Assembly (NCBI GenBank): GCA_030435675.1
Contig: CM059623.1
Span: forward strand, 4,118,012 to 4,182,011
Direction of reading: 5' to 3'
Length of the DNA stretch: 64,000 bases
DNA from: Steinernema hermaphroditum
Lineage: Eukaryota; Nematoda; Chromadorea; Rhabditida; Steinernematidae
The translations under genes and the position numbers were made by a program. This document shows positions 34,301 to 44,729 of this stretch, piece by piece. Positions within the stretch are counted from its first letter, which is position 1. The number at the start of each line of letters is the position of its first letter. A model generated the notes under the pieces. It was not told the origin of the DNA. It made no database searches and saw only the letters and a program-made list of their open reading frames with translations.

Positions 34301-37300
34301 ATAACCAATTTCGCGTTCTTCATCGCTTCAAGCGGTTGCAGCGAGCTTGTTTGATTGTTTCGGAATGAGACAAAGTGTGTGACAAAGTTTTCACGTCAAA
34401 AAAGTTCCAAAACAGTGACTGGGAAGTCCACTTCCATATGTAGGTTGGAGGACTGGGAAGGAACTGGGAGGCCTTTTCAGTTTATTGGTTACCTCTTCTC
34501 ACTTCCTACAGAACTGGAAGTAGCCACAACCTCCCGGGAGGCATTTCCCAGTGAGCTAAATACGGCTACAGAAATTTAAGATGACGGTTCCGCCACGAAC
34601 ACCCTGACTTGCAATATAAATTACGGTAGCGACCAGAAGAATTGGGGTCGTCATTTGCAATACGCGATTTTGTCGATTGTGTTTTTTTTTGTTTTTTTTC
34701 GGTGTTTTAATTTGTTGTTCGAGCTTTGTTCGATTGTCGCCGTTGTTGCGATAAGCTGGTTGTGTTTCATCGCTGTTCGTCTTGAGGGACGCTTGGTATT
34801 GTCGACTGTCGGAATTGGGTCGGCGTATCTCCTGAGACGGGACTTTCCAACCTCGAGACTTGCAAAGCCCTGCTTCTGATGCGATCCTGTCGTTTCAGTC
34901 TAGGTTTTCCTTATTTTGGCTTTCATTCCTGACGTTAACTGGTGCGTATTGGTTCAGGCCGGTTGGTTTTCGTGTTCGAACGACGTCAGATGGATTACAA
35001 ACTCTATCGACGTGACTTTGAGCTACCACATTAAATGCGTTTACCGGATTTTCATTTTCTCGCAGATTGAATTTGCACTAATCTGCACTTGGATGTGCTT
35101 ACGACGATTTTGATAGCTTTTAATTTAAAAGTTGGCGGAAATTGGCTTTTTGTGTCAAAACAAATGTGTTTAATTTGTGCTTAATTTGCAGGATTGGACC
35201 CAGAGGTTCAGGGGTTTGACCGTGACTGCATATGCAAATGAAAAATGGGATTAGCGACATGTAAACATATGCTATGATGACAGAAGTTTTACTGCATGCC
35301 CGCAACATTTTATACAGCCACATTCGATGTGCTAATGAACCACCGCACGCTGACCCAAATGTGCCTCCGTCATGAATTTTTAAGTTTATCGATTTTGCGT
35401 TTGTGTTGTAATTCACGTGTAAGTCGCCTTTCTACTCTAAACTGTTCCTCTTTCAGCGCTTATGACTTTTCGCGCCAGCAGTGTACCCGCCAAAAACGCA
35501 GCCGGAGCGGTCAGCGAGGATCAGTTCCGACAGGCGTTCAACGATGTACCGCGCAAAGCTATATATGACGGGCGTGAACTAGCGTCAGCGGTTGAAACAG
35601 TCCGAACGACGCTGGAAAACCCAAATATCGACTGGGACCGGCGAGTTAAGGCGGTACGTTTTTGATGTGTTTTGCCCTCTTCTTATCATCCATTTATTTC
35701 AGCTGAAAGAGTTACGAGGTGTTATCAATGGTGGGGCGCTCGACTTCCCCGAATTTGAAGATTTGTTCCGCTCACTGGAAACAGGCATTGTCACGTCTAT
35801 CAAGGATCTGCGCTCACAAGTTTGCCGTGAGGGGTGCATCACACTGGCGTTTCTTTGCGAGAAATTGGACAAATGCACCATAGCGAGATTGACAGAAACT
35901 ACCATGCCCATCCTGATTCTTTTGATGCAGAACTCCGCTAAAGTCATGGCTACCTCTGGAATACTCGCGTCTTCATACGTCGTTCGAGTAAGAAAAAAGG
36001 ATACATTCGCTCTGAATGACGTGCGTCGTTTTAGCATTCTCGAAATCCAAAGATTGTTCAACTGGTAATTGACGGACAGAAGCATAAATCGAAGGAGATC
36101 CGTCGATCTTGTATTAGACTGATTAACGACATTCTGGCGAACTGGGAGCCGAAGGTCACAGAGCGTATCATAGGAAGTATAGTTGAAGCTATCCGCGCTG
36201 GCCTTTGTGACGCCGATGCCGAAGCTAGACAGAAAGCTCGTGTTGCGTACGGCGAGCTAGAGGCGAAGTTTAATAAGCAGGCTATGTTCCTGTACCAGAG
36301 CTTGGACCCTTCGAAGCAGAAAATGCTCCACGGACAAGTTAGTCAATCCTCATCAACGCATTCCGTTGCCAGTGAAAGAGATATTGCTCAGAAAAGAGGT
36401 TCAAACTAAGCTGCAATAGGCTGCAATTTTACATCTACGATTTTAGCTGCCAATTACCACGCTCTTCGTTCCACTAGTGATATCAACATCGGTTCTGCGA
36501 GGCGTGTTCAGCAAACGCCGTCGCGCTACGCCAAGCCGACTCCGGCAGCGGTATCTGCCGTGCGGCCCCAGAGAACCACTGCCTCCTCGGTATCTGCTGC
36601 GCGACCTCCAATTGGTACTCAGAGGAAGGTTCTTTCCGCTCCTACTCCTCAACCGACATCCAAGTCGGTTTCTCAACGTAAGCAGCTCCATATTTTGTTC
36701 ATCTTTTGCATTCTTGTTCAGCTGGAAGTCGCAGTACCTCTCCCAAGCGAACAACAACTTCAAAGCCGCGACTGGTCACTGGAGCAACTAATGGCTCACC
36801 GAATCGAATGTGTAAGTTGCTCGTTCATTTGTTTGACGTGGTTGTGAATCATCTGTCCGTTCGGCACCTGTAACTTCGTTAGACTAGAACCGTAGAATGC
36901 AGAATTCAGTGTTCGCTTATGCACCGCATTTTTCAAGTGCTACTGATTTTTCGAGTTTATCTTAGTAGGCAAAAAGAAAGGAAGTGTGAAACAGAAGCGC
37001 TAACGTCGATTCGCCCTGCTTGTTGCTGCCTTTCCAAAGCTGCTTCCTTTAAAGCTCATGTTTTGCGATATTGTTGTGTTTACGATCTTGTTTTAATCAT
37101 GTTAGCATGATGGAGTTACGGTGTCGGACGAGCAAATGTTTCTATCTATTTGAATAAAGTTCTATTGCGAATTTTCCAACTTTTAGATGCTCCACTTAAG
37201 CATAACGGTCGTTCCCTATCGGGCACCAATCGCGCTGAAATGGAGCGTGCTCTACAAGCCTACACCGGGCCGTCGACATCGGTAAGTTCTACATTTTGAG

Positions 37301-38194
37301 CATGTTTCCATTCTTGCGCTATTTGTAGATGTTTAACATCCGGGATCACCAAACGAAGTTGATTACCGATATATGCTCGATTCTGCATTCGCGTGATGAA
37401 AGCCCTGACGACAAGCTGCAGGCACTGGGAATGCTATCACAAATGACCCGAGATGGCTCCTTCACGCTTTGGGAGGACCACTTCGGTCAGATCATCGTTG
37501 TCATCATGCAAGTGCTGAAGAATTCATCTGGGGAGCTCAAGAAGGCTGCATTGAGAACGGTCAAAGATATTTGGTTAGTTACTTTCACTCAGGCATTTGT
37601 ATGTATGAGGATGATATCGTTTCAGTAGCAGCCAAGCATCTCGCTTCAATAGTGTTGCTGAAATGACGATCAGCGGCGTACTCAAAGCGTTCAACGACCC
37701 CGAAGCGGCTGTTACGAGAATGGCAGAAGATTGTGGCTCCACGCTAGCCACTCACCTCAATGTTCAAGTCTGTCTCCGTGTGCTTCTGCCTGTGGTAAAC
37801 TCTGGATCTGCCGACCCATCTGCTGTCAGTGGTGCCATCAAGATGATCGGCAAACTCCTCGAAAGTGTGACGCCGGAGCAAGTTATGTCCATGCTCCCTA
37901 CCGTAGCTCCTGGGATTGTTGAAGTACGTCAGGGTTGTCAGCACCGCAAATTCTATGGTTGACCTTTTTAGGCGTACAACAGCGACAATAGTTCGATCAG
38001 AAGAGCGTCCGTCCTCGTGCTTGTCGGAATTTACAACATTGTAGGAGATAAAATTATGCCGTACATGCAAGAATTGAATAAGACTAAAGTAAGGAGCATA
38101 TTCTCTATTCATATCTAAACTTTAATATTTCCAGCTAACACTATTTGAAGTCTACATCAAGAAGGTACAGAATGGAACGGCCAATATACATTGA
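31385..38194 (+). CDS. CLASP-family microtubule-stabilising protein
   Basis: Fourteen exons: 31385-31558, 32804-33084, 33130-33464, 33736-33786, 35457-35653, 35703-35987, 36035-36398, 36447-36677, 36722-36811, 37187-37281, 37329-37573, 37626-37923, 37972-38088, 38135-38194; 940 residues. HEAT-type TOG domain 1 is near residues 1-245. A short linker leads to TOG2, which opens with the CLASP hallmark AAGAVSEDQFRQAFNDVP and contains DLRSQVCREGCITL and NSAKVMATSG. A Ser/Arg-rich stretch follows (about 535-690), then the C-terminal domain (VYIKKVQ near the end). CLASPs bind microtubule plus ends and kinetochores and promote rescue. The vertebrate third TOG domain seems absent, so the protein is compact. 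Exon 4 (51 nt) can be skipped in frame. Introns of 1.2 and 1.7 kb contain no evident gene. Confidence 0.9.
31943..31985 (-). repeat. Degenerate member of the GGGTACCCGAA repeat family
   Basis: Minus strand reads CCCGAAAGCCCGAACAACTCTG, sharing its end with 3860-3870 and 40300-40317. Located in CLASP intron 1. Confidence 0.35.
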
Positions 38195-39461
38195 TTGATA
38201 AACTGATATTTGTTGTGCAATTGTACCAATTAGTCACTTTTCGGGTTACAAGGCCGCGCGGGGAGTCGACTATCGATCTTGACACAACAATTCACCGTCG
38301 CGGTTGCACTGACTGTTCGCGCAAGGTCGCGCGGTGTTTGCTGCCAGCATGGCCGCTTCCGATTACCGTTTCACATCGTCATCGCCTCTGCCTCTGCTGA
38401 TTCAGGCTGTTCCTGAGTAATCGATGATTGGATCCATGTAAAGGCGAATCGGTGCCTGGCTGATCCGCCTCGCTCTAGGCGATCTTATCGCGCAAACGTG
38501 ATTTACGCACTCGGCTGTCGGCTGCTAAACGCGTTGTTTTCGTCGCCAAATCGATCTCCGCGCAGTTCGATGGCTTTCGGACAGTCTCGACTGCGAAGAT
38601 AGCGTCTCACGAAATTATCGTGACTACGGTGATGTCCTCATTTGTCGGGAGATTGTCGTGCAGACTGCTAGTGAGTAGATGTCTCGTCTCATTGACGTGG
38701 AACGGAATCAGCTGTCTAATTGCATTATTTTGAAGACCGGTCTATCGTAAAGTTTAAGCCTTCTTGCCAGCAATGTGCCTTTAGGGGTGTCAGTCGTTGT
38801 CCGTCTTTGCTTATCACGACGTACGCCCTGTGTTAGTTTACCCTTACTATTGATTACACTTAAGTTTTCTTGTTTCACTGTTAACAGAAACATTTTTGAG
38901 TGTAGAAATAGTTTTTGAAACAAGACAAATGTTTCACAGTCTGAAACAACAACTCGGACGTTTTAATGTCAAAGTTTATGTACGCAATGTCTCAAACGAA
39001 TCAGAATCGTCTTTCGCGCTTTCATTCATGCTATTTTTGGCCACTTTCTCCAGCAATAGGTCGGTTCTGTCTGAGCAGCCGTCGTTATGGGCGCCGAAAC
39101 GCGAAACTCACAAGGGAGCATGTAAAGGTGCCACCAACCGAATTGACTGAAATTTTGTACACTAATAGTGCTTGTGCAATGTATCAATCCTACAAAACAT
39201 TAGCAGCCCATGGGTACTTAGTTTTAAAATCGTGGAACTGGGGTATGCTGCTTTCAGCTTGAACCAGCCAACTAGCTGGTTCAAGTTCGTGGGCGGGAAT
39301 GAATAAGAGGCAAAAGTGTAGAAAGGCGGAAAATCTGGTGAAAAGAGAACCGGGGGTGCGGTAGGTATGTTAAACCCAGTCAGAAGTAGGGGAAAATGCA
39401 AGAGATATGAAAAGAAAGAGAAAATAGGCGAAAAGAAACGAAAGAGAAAAAAATTTCACCC

Positions 39462-39533
39462 CCGGGGAGTAGAACACGCGACCCTCCGCGCGGTGCGTGC
39501 CTTAGACCATAGCGCCAGTCTGCCCGTCAGCCC
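39462..39533 (-). repeat. tRNA-Leu-like SINE-type element
   Basis: The minus strand contains CTATGGTCTAAGGC, like the D-arm/A-box of leucine tRNAs, then a diverged B-box (GTGTTCTACTCCC). The same A-box recurs on minus at 43040-43059, indicating a dispersed family. Confidence 0.45.
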
Positions 39534-39840
39534 AACCACCACTTTTGGACGTCACTTTTGCAAACTCAGTTAGACCTGATTTAGAAGTGCATCTCCAAAA
39601 CGGAAAGCATCAAAAAAAGTTTCAGAACAAATGGAAGAACTTTGTAATTGTGACCAACATCACCACACCACAGCATCACCCCCAAACAGCCCTCAGTCAG
39701 CACCCGGGGCCGAACTTGGTCGTCAGCCTGCATCATGGTGCACCAATACATACAAATTACTTTCTTTGCTTTCAGCTTGAAACGAAAAGATGTTCGGCCT
39801 TCTATGCTCAACCGCAAACTGCCCCTCATTGGGAAGTTGT

Positions 39841-39910
39841 CTGTGTGGTCAAGTGATAAGGGTGCTGGTTATGAAACTCTTGCTCGCAGGTTCGAAGCCC
39901 GTGGGGAGCA
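39841..39910 (+). repeat. tRNA-like (SINE-type) element
   Basis: GTGGTCAAGTGATAAGG (A-box-like) and GGTTCGAAGCCC (B-box) lie about 30 nt apart, followed by a T-rich tail. The acceptor stem does not pair. Confidence 0.45.
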
Positions 39911-40276
39911 TTAGTTTTTAATTTCTTTTAAAGTTTTTAATTAATGATATTGCATCACCTCAGTAGTTCGCAGTTGAACATAGAAGGTGAACATATGTGT
40001 CTTTTCAATCTGTCCTTCTTGCGACTAGGCCTTCTTTGAAAAGAAAACTACTTTGACTTGACCTCAGACTTTGTGAGACATAAGGTAAATCGAATGGGGT
40101 TTGCTCCATTTACAGTCCGTCTCTTGCCACCTTAACGTTAACGACCTTAACGTTAAGTTTAGTTTTAAAATGAAGGGCTTAATATAGTACCTAATCTACC
40201 TAAAGGACTTTGCGGTAATCGAGAAAAGTTGGGAATTGGGCGAAAAGCATTGGGAATTGAATACAGCTACGGCTTT

Positions 40277-40317
40277 TCAGATTCGGTTTTTTGGTTTCGG
40301 GTACCCGGAGAACTCTG
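40277..40317 (+). repeat. GGGTACCCG repeat family member
   Basis: Contains TTTCGGGTACCCGGAGAACTCTG, matching the end of the cluster at 3757-3872. Confidence 0.5.
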
Positions 40318-40333
40318 ATCCTTAAACGCACTG

Positions 40334-40581
40334 TTACTTTTGCTCGTTCTCAAATAGCAAGTTGGACAACAACAGATCGATGCTCCGTTTCATGTTATCT
40401 TTAGCGAGCATCGAAAACTTGTATTGGTCTACCAAAGCGAAAACATTGTCTCGAAGAGCAGATCTCGGAACTAGTTCCTCGGATGCTTTAAGAGAATGTC
40501 GCGAGTGACTAAAAACCTCAATGTTATGTTCCGTGAACTCAAAGTGAGGCCCGGCAGAGCAGAGCTGATCCCATTTTACGA
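40334..40581 (-). pseudogene. Unassigned open reading stretch, possible 3' exon or gene relic
   Basis: About 83 codons on minus, from an acceptor-like GGGATCAG at 40589-40582 to a TAA at 40334. The composition looks protein-like (EVFSHSRHSLKASEELV, then ALVDQYKFSMLAKDNMKRS). The helical ALVDQYKF...LL pattern faintly recalls the end of a BTB domain, but I cannot assign it. I found no upstream exon, so it may be a fragment. Confidence 0.25.
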
Positions 40582-41318
40582 GCGTTAAACAACGCATCAA
40601 TCATCACGTGTTTCCCCATCGTGCACGGTCTATCGTGAGAACACAAACATGTGATTCTCAGGCCGACATTGGAGAAGTCGCAAAAAAAATCAAAAGTGCC
40701 TTGTGCTGCAAAAGTGAGGCAGAGCCACGAGTGGCAATTAGTCACCCGATCTTCAGTCCGATCTGGTTCCCGGCCGCTTCTTCTTCGTAAACAGCGACCA
40801 CTTTTTCGGTCCAATTTACGTAAACTCTATTTTCAACTCATTTTCGTGGGAGTGTGCTCGACGACCCTTCTGAAAATGCGATTTCCGGTCCCTTTGTCCA
40901 TTTCTATCACTTTGACGGCCGCCCGCGCACATCACAACATCTCTTGTTGTTGTTTTGCAATTTTTTTGTTCGCATTCGGGCGTCGTGACATTGTCCATCG
41001 CTTTAATTTAGAAAAATTGCGATTTTGAGACGCTTTATCTTGTTCTGTAGACCTGTTGGAGCGACGACTTTTTTGTAACATACTGGCGTTGAGGTTACGG
41101 AATTGCGCAATCGAGCCAAAACAGAATATTTAATGCCAAACATCCTACCCACTCACTTCCCGCTTTTTGACGCTTTATGTCAACGTCTTCATGTGCGTGA
41201 GAAGTGACGGGCTTTCCTTCCGCCCAGTAAGGCTGAATTACTCACATTTCCTCTCCGACGCTCTTCCTGTTGTAGCGCATACTGGTCTACCAAGCCGACT
41301 ACATCCTCACAAAATCAA

Positions 41319-41646
41319 AGGCTAATGGGCACGTCGCGGAACGGAGGCCAAATCTTCCATTCCTTTAGATCTCATCGTGTCTTCTGGCTTTGATCCGCTT
41401 TTTGGATTCTTCTTATTTGGCTGTTGTATGCCAAGAGAGATAGATCCAGAGCCTTAGATCTCTTTTGGCAATCCTTTTTCTTTATTTTTCAATCCTTTAA
41501 TTTCCAAAAAATGGGTCTAAGGGTCGAAAACATTAAAGGCTCTAGATCTCTCTTGACAAATAAGACGAATCCAAAAAGCGGACATCTAAAGGCACAAAAT
41601 AGAAGAATGGTATTTGGTCGCCGTTCCGCGACGTGCCCAATAGCCT
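41319..41646. mobile_element. Foldback (MITE-like) element, 328 bp
   Basis: The two halves are imperfect inverted copies: arms about 41319-41456 and 41533-41646 around a spacer of about 76 bp. The outer 19 bp pair perfectly (TGGGCACGTCGCGGAACGG at 41326-41344 against its complement at 41621-41639), and GATCCGCTTTTTGGATTC-like blocks pair further in. There is no coding capacity, consistent with a non-autonomous hairpin transposon. Confidence 0.7.
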
Positions 41647-42033
41647 ACAGAGTCAAAAAAACAGCTGTTTCCGACCTTTACCCTTATTTTTGGATATTAG
41701 AGGATTGAAAGATCAAAAAATTTTGTAGATTTCTCAAAACGTTAATCCATCTAACCCGCGAAATGAACACTTGATAAACAAAAGTGTGTTTACATTTGTC
41801 TAGAGGACTGCTCAGTACAGAGCTGAGCAAATGTCCCTTCGCCGCCCCAAATCACCCCTTGCACTGAGTCACAGACGGTACAACGCCACCATTTTTTGGT
41901 TTCGCCGCCGCCGCTGAACGGATTAATCAAGCGGCGCAACGTCAGCAGCACAAACATTTGTCCTCGCCGTCGCGGATTACTCACCGTGGGACTGTCGCGC
42001 CACCGTTCCCCCCACCGTACCCAGTTTTTTCAG

Positions 42034-43748
42034 ATGCTCTCCGAAGACATCCCCGTCCAACAGCAGCCGAGCGGCCCGAAAGTACCGCAGGTCATGTACG
42101 ATACGCCTCGGACTGTCTCCACCGGCTACGGCGTCCCACGTGACACGGTGAACCCGCATGTGCTTAGCCGACCCAGGTAGGCGACCCAGGTGACGTGAGG
42201 GGATAGCGCTGTTTGTTGACAGCCGACCCTCGACGACGACGACGGCCAGCGCCGCCGGATCAGTCGCTTCCTCGCCGTCCGCAGTTCGTCAGATGCCGTC
42301 CCATCAGCCGCTTCTCACGCGTCAGTCCACTTCTACTCCCGTGCAAACTCCTACTATCATTTTACACAGGCATGTTCGTGATTTTGTTTACAAAATATGA
42401 GGACGAAATGTTATACTAATTGTCAGTTTGATCAATTTAAAGGTTAACCTATGTTTACTATGACGAATGCCGGTGATCGTTCAGAAAATTCTTTAAGATA
42501 GATCTTTCGTGTACAGCCCCCAAGAATCGTAACAGCTGGCACTCAATTACAAGTGGTTATCGATTACATTTCTTTTAAAAATCATGGTCGACTAATTGAA
42601 CCTCAAAACATTTTTACTGTAAGTCTTCTTGAGTGTTCGTGGTCGATCAGAAATGTCGTAGCACAACCTACCGGTAAATCTAACGCGGTTCTGACTGAGC
42701 AACTCTGACTTCATGCAAATCAGATCCAATCCAGTCCACATTATTTCAATGATCACCTGATCGACCACGAAAAGTCGAGATGTGTAACTTTTGGAAACAT
42801 GCCTAGAGTATCTCAAGGCCACTAAGGCCATACTTCGTAGGAATTTTACAATTCCCAAGAACTATTAATGTGACAATTTGCATCAGGATTACTGGATGGC
42901 ATAGCCTTAGAACTGTTAGATGATAACACACACTGCGTCTGCCATTCCATCACTGTCGTGAGCCGGAGATGATCTAATCCTCAGAATGGCAAGATGAAAT
43001 AGGCAAATAGCATCGAGCACAGTTGGCCTTCCTCTGCCTTTAGACCATAGCACCGCTTAGAAAACCCGCTAGGGAACATATCACTCTTCCGCATCACACT
43101 TCTTCGATTTTGATCTTTCAACCCTCTTATCATTAGGAGCATAACCGTTGATCTATCAGCACATACTCAGTAAACAAAGAACGGATTTTTGAACAGCAAA
43201 TATTTACCACTTTTCAGCAGAGGGTAACTGGATATGTTGTCGAGAATTTGACAAGTTACATCGGAGATTGAACTAGTTATGGACATACTTGCTATCAACA
43301 CCTTGTAGGGAATTAATTGCTGAAATGACGATTATAAATCGCTAAATAAATCATTAAATAAGTAAAGCAATGAAATCAGATTTGTAACGTCGTGCATATA
43401 TGATTTCATAGGCTACATTGCTTTTAAGACACTGTAGCCAAAATTTCGTACATCAAATAACTCTTCGGTACCAGATAACCTGACCAAATGAGTCACTAAA
43501 CCAGATGCATTTTCAGTCCTCCTGAAGACGCGCGTGACGACGAACCCTGCACCTTTGAGCATTTCAAATTCAAGCCCAACGGCGGAGGCTCGAAAGTTAT
43601 TCACGAGGGGACGGACGTCGAAGCCGGCGGCGACGCTGCAGATGACTGGTTCTCGCGAAATCGATGGAGGATGGTCACTTTCGTGGCCATCGTCTTCATT
43701 GTTACTGGCGCTGTTCTCATTTACATGATTCTCTCGCAAGTTATGTGA
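42034..43748 (+). CDS. Small tail-anchored membrane protein, family unknown
   Basis: Exons 42034-42176, 42223-42369, 43517-43748; 173 residues. The ATG directly follows a CCCAGTTTTTTCAG acceptor. The N-terminal two thirds is rich in Pro, Ser, Thr and Gln and lacks a signal peptide. It is followed by an acidic stretch and a single hydrophobic segment (VTFVAIVFIVTGAVLIYMIL) six residues before the stop: a tail-anchored topology, inserted in ER, nuclear or mitochondrial outer membrane. The second intron (1147 nt) would use a GC donor (CAG|GCATGT), the only nearby donor in the right phase, so an unseen extra exon is possible. AATAAA follows at 43766. I do not recognise the family. Confidence 0.6.
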
Positions 43749-43863
43749 TTCGGAAATGTACAGAAATAAAGCTCTCTTTAATCACTATCGTGTGACAAGT
43801 CATGGAGCCGGATATTGACACAAATATGAACACCTATTTGAATGCCCGGATAGGGGTAACTAG

Positions 43864-43956
43864 CATACGGACACGTCAAGTGGTGGCCAGAAAAACGAAA
43901 ATAACAGCTTCAGTGACCTTTTCAGTGAACTGGCCACCACTTGACGTGTCCGTATG
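43864..43956. repeat. Perfect 27-bp inverted repeat with 39-nt loop
   Basis: The arm 43864-43890 (CATACGGACACGTCAAGTGG, then TGGCCAG) is exactly complementary to 43930-43956. It sits 116 bp after the stop of the tail-anchored gene. It could be a tiny hairpin element or a hairpin RNA. Confidence 0.85.
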
Positions 43957-44167
43957 TCCGAAGAACTGCTGCACCGGCGAGCGAACATTTTTTGGAAACT
44001 TCACAAAAAATTAAAATGGCAAAAGCGAGCTTGATCTAGATTTTTAGTACGAATACAGACCGTAAAAGCGTGATCCTTTTGGAAACACACGAGCTAACCA
44101 GCAAAAACGCTCTCGTTTTTCAGCCCGGACACTAGGCTAGCGCAAGCATCACCTCTTTTGCACTTTT

Positions 44168-44247
44168 GTTCGCACCGGGTAACCTACCAGTACCCGAGCC
44201 GTAGTCGGCAGCGCTACCGACTACGCCACTCGGGCACCGCTCCATCT
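44168..44247 (-). repeat. tRNA-like (SINE-type) element
   Basis: The minus strand reads GTGGCGTAGTCGGTAGCGC (good A-box) and later GGTTACCCGG (weak B-box). No complete cloverleaf forms. Confidence 0.45.
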
Positions 44248-44383
44248 ACCTTATCCCCCCTATATATGTGTGTGTTTTGTAATTTTTGTCACACTGCACA
44301 TCTGAAACTGCCTTCATTTTGGATCCCACATTTGAAAATCCAGGGTAAATCGGCGATTCTAACTTCACCCAAGGGGTGCGCCT

Positions 44384-44498
44384 ATTTACGTAGCCGCCAC
44401 TGTACGCGAACTCATCAGATCTCGTAAGTCAAGCAGCGTCGGGCCTGGTCAGTACTTTGATCGGAGACGGCTTGGGAATCCCAGGTGTCGTAAGCTTT
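44384..44498 (+). rRNA. 5S rRNA-like sequence, degenerate 5' half
   Basis: The 3' two thirds match eukaryotic 5S rRNA closely: ATCTCGTAAGTCAAGCAGCG, then GTCGGGCC, the internal-promoter block AGTACTTTGATCGGAGACGG and GGGAATCCCAGGTGTCGTAAGC. The first 40 nt align only with several changes and a deletion of about 6 nt, so helix I pairing is doubtful. A T-run at 44514-44521 could terminate RNA polymerase III. It may be a dispersed 5S pseudogene, a 5S-derived SINE head or a diverged gene copy. Confidence 0.6.
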
Positions 44499-44707
44499 TG
44501 CATTTTTATTGTGACTTTTTTTGCTGCATTTGTTTGGAAGATTCGCACTTCAGGCGGTGGGTGACGGTGGATCAGAGAGCGACCACTCGCCAGCGATATT
44601 GGTCCGGGAGTTGCATAACGGATTTCATCTTTTACAGCCAAGGCGGTGTGTCTTAAAAATAAAGAACAATTGGCTTTACCGTTCTGGGCCTTCCTTGGTC
44701 TTAATAA

Positions 44708-44729
44708 AGTCTAATTGCCCAAGTTTGAG
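44708..44729 (+). ncRNA. SL1-like spliced-leader sequence (possible relic)
   Basis: By my count 19 of 22 bases match the nematode SL1 leader, including the last 12 (CCCAAGTTTGAG), and a GT donor follows at once. It lies 210 bp downstream of the 5S-like sequence on the same strand, recalling 5S/SL1 linkage in nematodes. The downstream bases do not clearly form the SL RNA stem-loops, and I see only a weak Sm-like site, so it may be a pseudogene. Confidence 0.4.

Larger units (their letters stand above)
38200..42030. other. Repeat-rich intergenic region
   Basis: A GC-rich patch at 38240-38680 includes a short + frame from 38349 (MAASDYRFTSSSPLPLLIQ...) that could be a first exon but has no partner I can find. 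A minus-strand open stretch 40334-40581 looks protein-like. The rest holds tRNA-like elements (39462-39533, 39841-39910), a GGGTACCCG repeat (40277) and a foldback element (41319-41646). Confidence 0.5.

Noticed and set aside
34410..34560. Possible inverted-repeat element in a CLASP intron (ACTGGGAA/TTCCCAGT ends)
   Set aside because: Only about 8 bp pair cleanly; the rest is too diverged to call.
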